DNA of 40,023 nt from a virus (IMGVR_UViG_3300032296_001257:1-40023); one strand, 5' to 3'. Shown: positions 26,540 to 34,212, counted from the first letter of the stretch. The notes: generated by a model from the letters alone, not told the origin. Made by a program: numbers and translations.

Positions 26540-27403
26540 CTACCATTGAAATTTGTTGAGGATTGAATCGACTTGTGCTTTCACGTCGGCGCGTACTGCA
26601 CTGCTATCACGTAACTCTTTAGGCTCGACATGTTGAATTGCATTCATTAAGTCTATGCGTGCGCTTTCCAACTTGGGGTCTTTCGTGATGTTTAAGTGCT
26701 TGAGTAACCCCACAAGTTCATGCGCATTTGATACTAACGTATCACGAAATACTTTGCGCTCGCCTTCAGCCACGTTAGCCAACCGATCACTTAGGTGAGT
26801 CAAGCAATCGTGCAACCGATCCCATGCATCGCGCATGGCAACACCCACACGCTCGTTCACGCTATCGTTCCATTGCTTGTCGAGTTCGGCTTTGGCTTGT
26901 GCCTCGGTGTCGATGCGCCAATCACCTACATTTGGAACAGGAGAAAACACGTAGCGGAACCTAAACTTATGGGCTATGGCATCGGCTTCGGGGTACTCAT
27001 TGCGATCAAATAGATCACCCAACTGAAACGCTGCTGCTGATACCATAGTAGGATACGTCACCAAAAAGTTTTGGACTAGGCGATTGAAGTTCTCTTCGCA
27101 CTCTCCCAATTGACCCTTGTAGTCCATGAAGTGTTCGACAGGCAACAGACGTTGCCCACTATCTGACCAAGGCAAGGTTTGTTTTGTGTGCCAGAGCCTT
27201 GTGTTCGCAGAATACTTTAGTATGGCGTCAAGGTTAGGATTACCGGCTAGCAAATGCTTGTGGTAGTTACCTGCCTTAACCTTCGTACCCTTGGCAGAGT
27301 CGATCTCTTCCGAGACCTTCTTGTCGAGTTTACGCCCTGTCCAAGTACTGATGGACAACTCCACGAGCATGGCGCTTGTATGGATACCGATGACTTCACT
27401 CAT
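26540..27403 (-). CDS. Helical phage protein accompanying the VWA/MoxR genes
   Basis: A 287-residue protein with N-terminal LVELSISTWTGRKLDKKVSE followed by a largely helical body with several Asp/Asn/Arg-rich amphipathic stretches. Proteins with this start often accompany CobS/CobT-like genes in phages, as far as I recall; a match to DUF3150 is possible but unverified. ATG 27403 has AGGAG and overlaps the RHH gene stop by 8 bases. It may be a substrate adaptor or structural part of the AAA+/VWA machine. Confidence 0.6.
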   Translation of the reverse strand: MSEVIGIHTSAMLVELSISTWTGRKLDKKVSEEIDSAKGTKVKAGNYHKHLLAGNPNLDAILKYSANTRLWHTKQTLPWSDSGQRLLPVEHFMDYKGQLGECEENFNRLVQNFLVTYPTMVSAAAFQLGDLFDRNEYPEADAIAHKFRFRYVFSPVPNVGDWRIDTEAQAKAELDKQWNDSVNERVGVAMRDAWDRLHDCLTHLSDRLANVAEGERKVFRDTLVSNAHELVGLLKHLNITKDPKLESARIDLMNAIQHVEPKELRDSSAVRADVKAQVDSILNKFQW

Positions 27404-27578
27404 TGTTGCTCTCCTTGCTGTAAGTGTTGATTAGATACTCTACTACTTGGCTAGCAGATGGTGAGAACCCAAACTTCTTCGATAGTTTCTCTTTCATCTG
27501 CACTAACTTCTGTGCCACCTCGGGCGCAAGGCTTACGCCAATACGACCATCTTTGCTACGACCTTTTGTTTCACTCAT
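27396..27578 (-). CDS. Ribbon-helix-helix-type DNA-binding protein
   Basis: A 60-residue basic protein. A beta-strand GRIGVSLAPEVAQKLVQMKE followed by SPSASQVVEYLINTYSK gives the strand-helix-helix pattern of Arc/MetJ-type repressors. Such dimers bind short inverted or direct repeats. AGGAG lies 6 bases before ATG 27578. Because it is made from the operon that carries copies of the 27-bp palindrome, autoregulation through those sites is a natural hypothesis, but no sequence evidence ties them. Confidence 0.65.
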   Translation of the reverse strand: MSETKGRSKDGRIGVSLAPEVAQKLVQMKEKLSKKFGFSPSASQVVEYLINTYSKESNNE

Positions 27579-27587
27579 ATCACTCTC

Positions 27588-27770
27588 CTATGCGGTTAAG
27601 TTGGTGTATAACTGTTGAAGCCTTTTGTCGGTGTAAGTAAGAAACCCACCGCCTGCAAAAAAACGAATAGATGCTTCTACTTCATCATAATTAGCGTTAC
27701 CTCCGGCTAACCATCGCACTTCGTTGTCGGTCAAGGCAATGACCATTTGCATCCGTTCTTCGTGCCTCAT
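27588..27770 (-). CDS. Small early protein, 60 residues
   Basis: ATG 27770 is preceded by AAGGAG at a good distance. The protein begins MRHEERMQMVIALTDNEVRW and includes EVEASIRFFAGGGFLTYTD. It is probably helical. It lies between the VWA and RHH genes with gaps of about 10 bases. No family is recognised. Confidence 0.55.
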   Translation of the reverse strand: MRHEERMQMVIALTDNEVRWLAGGNANYDEVEASIRFFAGGGFLTYTDKRLQQLYTNLTA

Positions 27771-27780
27771 TTAACTCTCC

Positions 27781-29058
27781 TTATTCAACACAAACTGATT
27801 GACCAACGATGGGCTTGAAGTCTCGATTGCCCACCACGCACCACAACACAGGAGCACCCAACTCTTGCCACGATTCAAGTTCGTGCCCAAAAAACACACC
27901 ATCAGTCAACATCACAATACATTGTGGCTTGATCTGCTTGTCCTTAAGAAACTTTGGTACGCAGTCAGGGTTAGTACCACCACCACCCGCAGGCTTAGTT
28001 AGGTTAATAAAGTTATTGACCTCGGCATCGCGATAGACCTCATACTTTGCTACGTGGGTATCCCAATACATCATGTCCACAATCTCAGGCGATACCTCAT
28101 CGCAAATCATTTTGGCTTCACCGAGGAACCGACTGAGAATATCCCCGTCAATCGAACCCGAAGTGTCAGCACCGATGGAAATACGCTCTGCTCGAAAACT
28201 AATTGAAGACGGCATGATTACATCAATACCAAGATACTTACGGTTGGGACGACGCCACGATGATTGATCTGCACCTTTGACATGGGATTTAACGAAGTCA
28301 CGCAGGGCTTCTTTCCAATCCACCTTTGGGTGCAAGATATGGTTAATCTCTCGTGGCACGTTGCCTTTCATCTTACCCGCAAGGATCGCGCCTTCACGTA
28401 GGGCATGGTCAATCTCTCGACCAAGTTCTTCTTTCTCATCGTTGCTAAGTCCTTTAGCACCGTCCCAATCATGCTCATCGAATGAAGACGGATTCGGCTC
28501 ACCACCATCACCTTTCTCGGGACTTGATGACGGATCGTCACTATGTCCACCACTTTCGCCTTTACCATCACCTTTACCTTTACCTTTTCCACCACCATTT
28601 TTGCATTGCTTCTTAAGAATGTCGTATACCTGCTTAGTATCCATTCCACGATACTGCTCGTCGATCAGACCCATAGGGTTGCCGTTCTCATCTCGGGGCA
28701 TGCGTACAGTATGACTACTATTATCATAGTCACGGATCTGTAAGTTGATGACGTAGTCCATCGCTGCGTTAGCCAAGCGTGCGTTTTCTTTGGCAAGGTT
28801 CTGCCACGTAGTTAAGTGACGATACGCTTTGTGCATAGCCTCGTGTACTACTAGGAAAGCAAGTTCTTTGTCGTCAAGACGTTCCACGAAACTGCGCCCG
28901 TATGTAACGTCACGCCCGTTGGTGCTTGCGGTCTTCTCCTTGTCTGATACTGTGACCTTGCCCACCATGAACACGCCTGAGAACAGGCAGAAGTTCGGAT
29001 TACGCATAAGCGTAACGTGGGTTCGTTCGATGCGTTGCTCTGCGGTTAGTTTAGCCAT
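27781..29058 (-). CDS. VWA protein with metallopeptidase-like N-terminal domain (CobT/DUF2201-like)
   Basis: A 425-residue protein. The N-terminal domain has HEAMH (72-76), as in the putative metallopeptidase domain of DUF2201_N. A Gly/Lys/Asp-rich linker (about 154-195) leads to a C-terminal VWA-like domain with MIDAS residues DTSGS (298-302), T362 in GGGGTNP and D386 in LTDGVF. Proteins of this type pair with MoxR-family ATPases, as ViaA does with RavA and CobT with CobS. The MoxR gene lies 365 bases upstream, with two small genes between. Role in the phage: possibly protein remodelling or metal insertion; unproven. Confidence 0.88.
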   Translation of the reverse strand: MAKLTAEQRIERTHVTLMRNPNFCLFSGVFMVGKVTVSDKEKTASTNGRDVTYGRSFVERLDDKELAFLVVHEAMHKAYRHLTTWQNLAKENARLANAAMDYVINLQIRDYDNSSHTVRMPRDENGNPMGLIDEQYRGMDTKQVYDILKKQCKNGGGKGKGKGDGKGESGGHSDDPSSSPEKGDGGEPNPSSFDEHDWDGAKGLSNDEKEELGREIDHALREGAILAGKMKGNVPREINHILHPKVDWKEALRDFVKSHVKGADQSSWRRPNRKYLGIDVIMPSSISFRAERISIGADTSGSIDGDILSRFLGEAKMICDEVSPEIVDMMYWDTHVAKYEVYRDAEVNNFINLTKPAGGGGTNPDCVPKFLKDKQIKPQCIVMLTDGVFFGHELESWQELGAPVLWCVVGNRDFKPIVGQSVCVE

Positions 29059-29233
29059 TTGTGTTTTTCCTCATCTCAAATCCAACTCCTGCATCAGTAT
29101 GGGTAATAGTTACCTTACCCGATATGATTCCACGTAGCATAAGTTCTGCCATGTAGAGCCTCTTGTTTACAGCGTACACACGCCATGCCAAGAACAGCGA
29201 TAGCGTTGCAAACAACGTAGTTAGTTCAACCAT
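29051..29233 (-). CDS. Small membrane protein, 60 residues
   Basis: The N-terminus VELTTLFATLSLFLAWRVYA is a single predicted transmembrane segment, followed by a short soluble tail with ISGKVTITHTDAGVGFEM. AAGGA lies before ATG 29233. It overlaps the neighbours by 8 bases on both sides, so it is tightly coupled between the MoxR-linked 64-residue gene and the VWA gene. It could anchor the MoxR/VWA complex at the membrane. Confidence 0.65.
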   Translation of the reverse strand: MVELTTLFATLSLFLAWRVYAVNKRLYMAELMLRGIISGKVTITHTDAGVGFEMRKNTNG

Positions 29234-29420
29234 CTTTTTTCCTTTCGAATAAAATATTTAACGCAGGATCGAGGAGTGTGCAGTCTCTAGCGTTGACCCA
29301 ACAATTCCATATTGCTTCGGTATTGATTGCAGTCACAAGCCACATAGTGTCGTCACCAAAATGGTCTTGCCTGTACAAAGCCCACACATCTCCACGATAT
29401 AGCACGTATCCTATTGGCAT
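29226..29420 (-). CDS. Small Trp-rich protein, 64 residues
   Basis: The protein reads MPIGYVLYRGDVWALYRQDH at the start and has five Trp among 64 residues, giving a compact beta-rich look. It starts 2 bases after the MoxR stop, without a clear ribosome-binding site, so coupled translation is likely. It overlaps the next gene by 8 bases. No family is recognised. Confidence 0.6.
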   Translation of the reverse strand: MPIGYVLYRGDVWALYRQDHFGDDTMWLVTAINTEAIWNCWVNARDCTLLDPALNILFERKKDG

Positions 29421-29422
29421 GA

Positions 29423-30484
29423 TTAGAACAAGTACTGATGTTCACGCATCCAATCCACGAACCCGCTACAAGTAACCACGATCTGTTTCTTCTCGGGGTG
29501 CTTCGCAGCGTTCAAGCAGAATACAGACTGCAACTCAGTCGGCGTGCGCTTGATGTATTCAAACCACTTGTTAATGTTGCCCCGATCAATCCGTTGTAGA
29601 GCACCATAAGCCATGATGCACAGAGCAGCCGGTGAGTTCGGTACGGCAGCAGTTTTTGGATTAGCCATGACCTCGTCCCACGTAGGCAGCGTGTCTGCTA
29701 CTTCAACATACGCCAACAAATCACGGGCAGCAGATTCGCCAATCGTACCGATCAATCCTGTGAGCAAAGAATTACGGCTGATAAACTCGCGCTTCTTAAT
29801 AATTTTGCTTGCGCGATAGCCTGAGCGCGGGGAGAAAAATGACCGTTGCGGGGTCTTGGGCTGAAAGATATATGGATTGTCGGACTGTGACGGGTCACGA
29901 TACGACGCCATGACTTGAGGGAAAGCCTTAACCCATGCGAGAACCTCGGGCGCATAGTTGTTCTGTGTACCGTAGTCCACATACTCTTCCCACGTTGGCT
30001 TACGCACAGGTGCTATCGTAATACGATTGATACTGTGCGACTTCAACACATCGCCCACGCCATCGGTTGCATTGTTACCCGCGCATATCACGATAGAGTC
30101 GGGGTGCAGTTTGAAGTTAGCAATCCGGCGCTCGTTGAGTAGCGGGTGCAACATGTTCTGAACCGCTTGGCTTGACGGCTTAGTAAACTCGTCGATGAAG
30201 ATAACCATCGGCTCGTTCATGTGGAAACCCCATGCCTCGTTCGGGTACAGAGTAGTAGTCTTGGTCTCGTGGTTCGGCATCGGTATACCGATCTCGCCCA
30301 ACTCAAGATTCGGCGTATCCATGTACACGCCACGAAAACCTGTCTTTTCAACGATGCGCTCAAACATAGCGGTCTTGCCAACTCCGGGTTCTCCTACTAG
30401 GAAAGTAGCAACATCATTGCCAAGCGCAAGAATAAACTCTTCGGCTTCTTGCAGGGACATCTCATTCATCATACGGACTTCCAT
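29423..30484 (-). CDS. MoxR-family AAA+ ATPase (CobS-like)
   Basis: A 353-residue AAA+ protein: Walker A GEPGVGKT (31-38), Walker B VIFIDEF (94-100), sensor-like CAGNNATDGVGD (about 142-153) and SINRITIAPV as arginine-finger region. Such ATPases act with VWA partners to remodel proteins or load metals. ATG 30484 has GAGG 8 bases upstream. Copy B of the repeated palindrome lies in its 5' leader. The VWA partner follows after two small genes. Confidence 0.9.
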   Translation of the reverse strand: MEVRMMNEMSLQEAEEFILALGNDVATFLVGEPGVGKTAMFERIVEKTGFRGVYMDTPNLELGEIGIPMPNHETKTTTLYPNEAWGFHMNEPMVIFIDEFTKPSSQAVQNMLHPLLNERRIANFKLHPDSIVICAGNNATDGVGDVLKSHSINRITIAPVRKPTWEEYVDYGTQNNYAPEVLAWVKAFPQVMASYRDPSQSDNPYIFQPKTPQRSFFSPRSGYRASKIIKKREFISRNSLLTGLIGTIGESAARDLLAYVEVADTLPTWDEVMANPKTAAVPNSPAALCIMAYGALQRIDRGNINKWFEYIKRTPTELQSVFCLNAAKHPEKKQIVVTCSGFVDWMREHQYLF

Positions 30485-30513
30485 AGTTATTTCCTCTTAG
30501 TTGTGGTTAGTTG

Positions 30514-30542
30514 AGACATAGTGACGAAATGTCATCATGTCT
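30514..30542. repeat. Repeated palindrome, copy B
   Basis: AGACATAGTGAC (30514-30525), spacer GAAAT, GTCATCATGTCT (30531-30542); two arm mismatches. It lies between the stop of the 328-residue gene and the MoxR start, with no T-run, so it is not a plain terminator. Confidence 0.8.
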
Positions 30543-31529
30543 TTATATTAAGACGCCTTCAGCATTGCGCCTATTCTTTGGTGCATACTTCCCGTTCAAA
30601 CATACAAACGACTTACCAACCTCGGCTTCCTTTCTTTCGAATAGTTCGTTGAAAAAGTAATACTTTAGTAATTCATCAAAATACTTCTTAAACTTAGCAA
30701 CCGATAAATGCTTGGAGTAGCGCTGAGTACTGCGGTCGTACAACGACACGTTTGCTTGATCAAATATATTCAAGTAGCGTATGTACATCAAGTCAAAGTC
30801 GTTTGTTCGCATAGCCAAATCAATATCTGAAAAGAGATACTTCATTTCTGTATGCACTAAGTCGTATCGGCGCCCTAACTCCCACTTGTCAATTGTTATG
30901 TGCAAGAACCTAGGCTTCTTCGGATCGCCAACAAATACAGGCTTACCATCTATTTCCTTAGTTGTGCAGAAGTTACGATTGCGCGTGTCGTACCATTCGG
31001 TGCTATCCATGCTCGGCGTCAGCGTGCATATATTTTTACAGTACTGAATGAATGGCTTGTACCGATTTCTAACTTCTTTCATCGCCTCACGCTTTAGTTG
31101 CAAGTAACTTTCAGGTTGCACATCAACAGGTTGTCCTTCTTTGATAGTAAGAAATCTATCAATGTAAAACTCTTTGCCGTCGATGACATAGTAAAACTTA
31201 CCACTTCGTCTTTTGAAATAATTTAGCCCAAACACGTTGCACATGAACGTGTACGTTGACGGAGTTGTATAGCCACAATGCGATAGTTCGATGCGCCCAT
31301 CTCCATAGAACCTGAATATATGAGAACCCCAAAAACACAGAGATACAGACATATCGTCGTTAAGCACAATTGTTGATCGCTTGTAGCGCCGGTTGTACCC
31401 TAGCACTCGCAAGCCTTTATCCGCACCCGCCCGTAGAGGCACTACTTGGTTGTGATGCTCCAAGGCTGCTGCATAGGTTGTAATGCGTGGCAAGTCATCA
31501 GGCAATCGAATATTGTTTCCCCACCCCAT
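30543..31529 (-). CDS. Conserved phage protein of unknown function, 328 residues
   Basis: The protein begins MGWGNNIRLPDDLPRITTYA and contains TIVLNDDMSVSLCFWGSHIF followed by IELSHCGYTTPSTYTF. I recognise this as a widespread uncharacterised phage protein, beta-rich at the N-terminus and basic/aromatic toward the C-terminus. AAAGGA lies 8 bases before ATG 31529, inside the end of the preceding 42-residue gene, whose stop is one base away. It precedes the MoxR gene, separated only by palindrome copy B. Confidence 0.7.
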   Translation of the reverse strand: MGWGNNIRLPDDLPRITTYAAALEHHNQVVPLRAGADKGLRVLGYNRRYKRSTIVLNDDMSVSLCFWGSHIFRFYGDGRIELSHCGYTTPSTYTFMCNVFGLNYFKRRSGKFYYVIDGKEFYIDRFLTIKEGQPVDVQPESYLQLKREAMKEVRNRYKPFIQYCKNICTLTPSMDSTEWYDTRNRNFCTTKEIDGKPVFVGDPKKPRFLHITIDKWELGRRYDLVHTEMKYLFSDIDLAMRTNDFDLMYIRYLNIFDQANVSLYDRSTQRYSKHLSVAKFKKYFDELLKYYFFNELFERKEAEVGKSFVCLNGKYAPKNRRNAEGVLI

Positions 31530-31530
31530 G

Positions 31531-31659
31531 TTATTTATCCTTTCTCATATCTAACCAAATCACTATACCAACACCCACGAATACGATTATCACGAACCAC
31601 ATCAACTCGTGTGCTGCTTGAGAAGCCATGCCCGAGTCAATCCACCACGATGTTTTCAT
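31531..31659 (-). CDS. Small single-pass membrane protein, 42 residues
   Basis: ATG 31659 has GGAG with a 7-base spacing and overlaps the end of the 58-residue gene by 23 bases. The stop lies one base before the next start. The peptide begins MKTSWWIDSGMASQAAHELM, continues with the hydrophobic WFVIIVFVGVGIVIWL, and ends DMRKDK, so one membrane helix with a basic inside end is expected. Function unknown. Confidence 0.7.
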   Translation of the reverse strand: MKTSWWIDSGMASQAAHELMWFVIIVFVGVGIVIWLDMRKDK

Positions 31660-31813
31660 CTGATTTCTCCAATTGTTTAATATGCTCGGCTAACCGGCGT
31701 TTGGCTTGCCGATGGTATAACCGCCTTGCTCTTGGATCCTTGCGCTTACCGCAACATGGGCACTTCATACCGCCTATGCCACACATATAGGTGCGCTTAA
31801 ACAGTCCCTTCAT
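31637..31813 (-). CDS. Small basic protein with a Cys cluster, 58 residues
   Basis: I choose ATG 31813, with AGGAG 7 bases upstream, overlapping the DUF2591-like gene end by 17 bases. The protein has MKCPCCGKRKDPRARRLYHR, a half zinc-ribbon-like CxCC cluster, followed by a basic helix with RRLAEHIKQLEK. It may bind nucleic acid. No family is recognised. Confidence 0.55.
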   Translation of the reverse strand: MKGLFKRTYMCGIGGMKCPCCGKRKDPRARRLYHRQAKRRLAEHIKQLEKSDENIVVD

Positions 31814-32117
31814 TTGTAATCTCCTTTGGTATCTCAATTTCATCACCCAACTTACTTGCGACATAGCACCGCATCGCTGCGATCAGGGGCGTAAGACCGA
31901 CGCTTTCTTTGCCACCAACGTGGGCATTCCACTCAGAGTCGCTATACAAATACAGGGCGATGCCCTCCCGCTCAATGATCGACCCTGCTGATTTCCAATC
32001 GTTGTGATATCTCAACGGATTAAGTTCTTCATCAACCACCATGCCTTTGAAAGGAAGACCTTCGGCAACAGCCACCGCCCAGTCCAACTGAGCACCGCTT
32101 AATTCACTTGTTTTCAT
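31797..32117 (-). CDS. NinX-like DUF2591 protein
   Basis: A 106-residue protein: MKTSELSGAQLDWAVAVAEG at the start, then the IIEREGIALY block and LTPLIAAMRCYVASKLGDEI at the end. This is the DUF2591 pattern, shared with NinX of P22-like phages and many phages of Proteobacteria. The molecular function is unknown; members occur in early regions. The gene overlaps both neighbours by about 15 bases, and GAGGAG precedes ATG 32117. Confidence 0.85.
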   Translation of the reverse strand: MKTSELSGAQLDWAVAVAEGLPFKGMVVDEELNPLRYHNDWKSAGSIIEREGIALYLYSDSEWNAHVGGKESVGLTPLIAAMRCYVASKLGDEIEIPKEITNEGTV

Positions 32118-32277
32118 TTGTTATCTCCTCATCTTTTGCACTTATAAATATCTCCAATGAACCACCCCAAAACTCCTCTGCGTAGATAGTGTCAATTTTG
32201 TCTGCGCCTTTCATCGCTTTGAGCATGTCAATCAATTGCTCAAGTGTGACGATGTTTTCCTTTCTGACAATGTTCAT
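32104..32277 (-). CDS. Small acidic early protein, 57 residues
   Basis: ATG 32277 has GGAG with 7-base spacing and overlaps the stop of the 36-residue gene as ATGA. The peptide has IVTLEQLIDMLKAMKGADKI followed by a beta-like TIYAEEFWGGSLEIFI and an acidic end. It overlaps the start of the DUF2591-like gene by 14 bases. No family is recognised, but the overlaps and the ribosome-binding site support a real gene. Confidence 0.65.
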   Translation of the reverse strand: MNIVRKENIVTLEQLIDMLKAMKGADKIDTIYAEEFWGGSLEIFISAKDEEITNENK

Positions 32278-32384
32278 TTGTCATCTCCCCCCGATATGAT
32301 GCACGCCAAAAAGTACACACAGAACGCAATACAGATCAGACCAAGTGCACCATTCAAGGCACGTAGGAATTCAACTAGCGACAT
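32274..32384 (-). CDS. Small single-pass membrane protein, 36 residues
   Basis: ATG 32384 has a strong GGAGG 6 bases upstream and lies in the end of the DUF6915-like gene. The peptide begins MSLVEFLRALNGALGLICIA, continues FCVYFLACII as a membrane helix, and ends SGGDDK. The stop overlaps the next start (ATGA). One membrane helix is expected. Role unknown; early phage micro-membrane proteins often act on host membrane functions or exclude other phages. Confidence 0.65.
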   Translation of the reverse strand: MSLVEFLRALNGALGLICIAFCVYFLACIISGGDDK

Positions 32385-32733
32385 GTTGATCCTCCGTCAT
32401 CTTGTCCACCTTGTACCCACGATTCATCCACACTTCCATCTTGATGTTCCTGAACCAATCGGCAACTGTGGGTATGCGACCACCGCAGTCTTCCTTCACA
32501 TGCTGCTCGCCTATGTAGCGCACAGGCACAAGGCGCCCATCGGAGTTAGTAATAGCCGAACCAAAAATGCGCTCGGCTTCGAATATGCCTTGGCTGTGAT
32601 GGCGCAGCGCACGATGGCGTGCGTCGGCAAACTGCTCCTTGGTTGCGTCAAACCAATCATGTATGGGGTTGTAGTCCTCGACCTTTCCGCCCCAAATCTT
32701 TACTGATGTTAGGCTATGGTGCATTGGGTGCAT
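32371..32733 (-). CDS. DUF6915-like phage protein
   Basis: A 120-residue protein; I choose ATG 32733, which has GGAG with 6-base spacing, over the ATG at 32751. It begins MHPMHHSLTSVKIWGGKVED and contains ARHRALRHHSQGIFEAE and VRYIGEQHVKEDCGGRIPTV, which match the DUF6915 pattern known from phages and prophages. The His-rich core suggests metal binding, but no activity is known. It overlaps both neighbours. Confidence 0.75.
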   Translation of the reverse strand: MHPMHHSLTSVKIWGGKVEDYNPIHDWFDATKEQFADARHRALRHHSQGIFEAERIFGSAITNSDGRLVPVRYIGEQHVKEDCGGRIPTVADWFRNIKMEVWMNRGYKVDKMTEDQHVAS

Positions 32734-33226
32734 CGTCTTCTCCCTCTTCATCTTCTTCGGTATACAGTTGGTAGTTGTGCCAAGTTGTTTCTGTGTAGCG
32801 CACGCCTACTTGGAGATCAATAGTCACAGGGTCTTGGGATAAGTCTATGGTCAAAGAACCTTCGCCCCCGTCGTTGTTATACCAATCGTGCCCCGACTCT
32901 TCCAAGGCGTCTTCAGTTATCTGTACGAGAACGTCTGTCAATGACTTGTTTACTACTTTAGTAGTCTTTACCCAACCACCCTTAGCCGGATCGTGGTTAC
33001 TCGAGGTTTCGTGCCAATCAAGGGTTACGCCATTTAAAGATATTATTTGACCTTCGGCATTGAGCAACGAGGCTTCGTCAATTTCGCCCGAGTCGCCACC
33101 GCCTGAGAAGGTCACTTCCACCTTGTGCCCACCTAGCACCTTGAGAAGCCCTATCAAGAACTTCTTCCTATCAGGGCATGGGAAGGTTGATGACACATCT
33201 AAAAGATCGTTATTGCCTAGACTCAT
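32714..33226 (-). CDS. Acidic phage protein, DUF6878-like
   Basis: A 170-residue acidic protein. ATG 33226 overlaps the previous stop as ATGA and has GGGAG upstream. The block VEVTFSGGGDSGEIDE and the later HDWYNNDGGEGSLTIDL match a phage/prophage family of unknown function that I associate with DUF6878. The C-terminus is a Glu/Asp-rich tail. Acidic early proteins can mimic DNA, but nothing here shows that. Confidence 0.6.
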   Translation of the reverse strand: MSLGNNDLLDVSSTFPCPDRKKFLIGLLKVLGGHKVEVTFSGGGDSGEIDEASLLNAEGQIISLNGVTLDWHETSSNHDPAKGGWVKTTKVVNKSLTDVLVQITEDALEESGHDWYNNDGGEGSLTIDLSQDPVTIDLQVGVRYTETTWHNYQLYTEEDEEGEDDAPNAP

Positions 33227-33534
33227 TTGCTCATCTCCCTCATCTTCGCTTTGAGCACGTTGCACTCTGCGGTTAATTGTGCCCTTTCGTAGGCTGTAAA
33301 GTAAGGCTTGTTTTGGAGTAGGGACAGGGCTTTACGCATGATCTCCTGATAGCGGATATGGGTCAGGGTGTGCTGCTTGCGCTCGTCCTCGAGTGCCCAT
33401 TGCATATCCCACCGCTCCATCGCAGGGGTTGTGGGTAGGTTTAGTCCTAGGTCTAGGTTCTGTTGGACATAATGACTTTGAGTCATCATGTCGCCGTTGC
33501 TAGTCCCAAGGTTGGGGAACGACGTTGACTTCAT
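33223..33534 (-). CDS. Small helical early protein, 103 residues
   Basis: ATG 33534 overlaps the stop of the Cys-rich 72-residue gene as ATGA, which decides the start over upstream in-frame ATGs. It begins MKSTSFPNLGTSNGDMMTQ and has a C-terminal helical part with TAYERAQLTAECNVLKAKM. Palindrome copy C (33466-33492) lies within the coding region. No family is recognised. Confidence 0.6.
   Translation of the reverse strand: MKSTSFPNLGTSNGDMMTQSHYVQQNLDLGLNLPTTPAMERWDMQWALEDERKQHTLTHIRYQEIMRKALSLLQNKPYFTAYERAQLTAECNVLKAKMREMSK
33466..33492. repeat. Repeated palindrome, copy C (inside a gene)
   Basis: GACATAATGAC (33466-33476), spacer TTTGA, GTCATCATGTC (33482-33492); one arm mismatch. It lies within the coding sequence of the 103-residue protein. 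Confidence 0.75.
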
Positions 33535-33749
33535 GTGCGGGTCTCTTTCGGGTTGGTTGAGAATAGGTCGGCAGGGTTGGTGATGAGTTGGTAGGCGCCC
33601 TTGGAATACGGGATAGCCACGCACCATGAGAGGCGCTCATCTTTTGCCTTGGCATCGCCACAGGGTTTGCATACTGTGTGCTTGTAGCGGGCGCGTTTAC
33701 GCCCGACGCCATTGACATGACATCGGGTACACCACATGTTTTTAGCCAT
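33531..33749 (-). CDS. Small zinc-finger-like protein, 72 residues
   Basis: Two Cys pairs, CTRC (7-10) and CKPC (27-30), are spaced as in a zinc ribbon or treble-clef finger, with basic residues between (GRKRARYKHTV). AAAGGA lies upstream of ATG 33749. The small size and basic nature suggest a nucleic-acid-binding regulator. It overlaps the next gene as ATGA. Confidence 0.65.
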   Translation of the reverse strand: MAKNMWCTRCHVNGVGRKRARYKHTVCKPCGDAKAKDERLSWCVAIPYSKGAYQLITNPADLFSTNPKETRT

Positions 33750-33793
33750 GTGTATCCTTTCTGATAGTAGAGTAGTAGGTGATAGTCAATAAA

Positions 33794-33952
33794 TTATTTG
33801 AAGTAAAGCCACAAAGGGGAAAGCACAAAGGCATGCCCTGCGCCAAAGATCATGGTTCCTACATCGCCTGTGTGCATACCAAGAGCAAGGGCAGCAAGAC
33901 CCACTAGAAACTTGGCAGCGACCAAGCCGTAAAAGAAGTTGTCAGATGTCAT
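33794..33952 (-). CDS. Small hydrophobic membrane protein, 52 residues
   Basis: ATG 33952 has AGGAG with 7-base spacing and lies 14 bases after the preceding stop. The peptide begins MTSDNFFYGLVAAKFLVGLA and continues ALALGMHTGDVGTMIFGAGH then AFVLSPLWLYFK, which gives one or two membrane segments. It is the second gene of the early operon. Function unknown. Confidence 0.65.
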   Translation of the reverse strand: MTSDNFFYGLVAAKFLVGLAALALGMHTGDVGTMIFGAGHAFVLSPLWLYFK

Positions 33953-33966
33953 TGAGGTGCTCCTGA

Positions 33967-34212
33967 TTAGATTTGAGAAAACGCAGAATCGTCGCCGTCG
34001 TAGAACCAGTTGGTGTACGCATAGATGCTGTGGCTTGGGGAGTCATTGAAGCCGAAGAGAGGGTGATTGTCTGAATCGACAAGATCGGCAAGTTCGGGCA
34101 TTTCGGAAAAGCAAACTTGGCTGATCTCGAACAGGGTTTGAGAGTCAGGGGTGAAGGTGTGCATAGCGACGCGGTATGTGCGGTGCAAGGGTAGAGTAAG
34201 TTGAGTTGCCAT
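33967..34212 (-). CDS. First gene of the leftward early operon, 81 residues
   Basis: I choose ATG 34212 (GGAG at 34222-34225); the longer frame back to 34338 would run through the palindrome and the expected transcript start. The protein begins MATQLTLPLHRTYRVAMHTF and has an acidic middle with PELADLVDSDNHPLFGF, ending YTNWFYDGDDSAFSQI. It is acidic overall. As the first product of the strongest leftward promoter it may be an early host-takeover protein; no family is recognised. One copy of the 8-bp motif overlaps its start. Confidence 0.6.
   Translation of the reverse strand: MATQLTLPLHRTYRVAMHTFTPDSQTLFEISQVCFSEMPELADLVDSDNHPLFGFNDSPSHSIYAYTNWFYDGDDSAFSQI

Noticed and set aside
28277-28714. 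A 145-codon plus-strand frame antisense to the VWA gene
   Set aside because: It is the complement of a clear MIDAS-containing gene, Ser/Pro-rich, and has no operon context.
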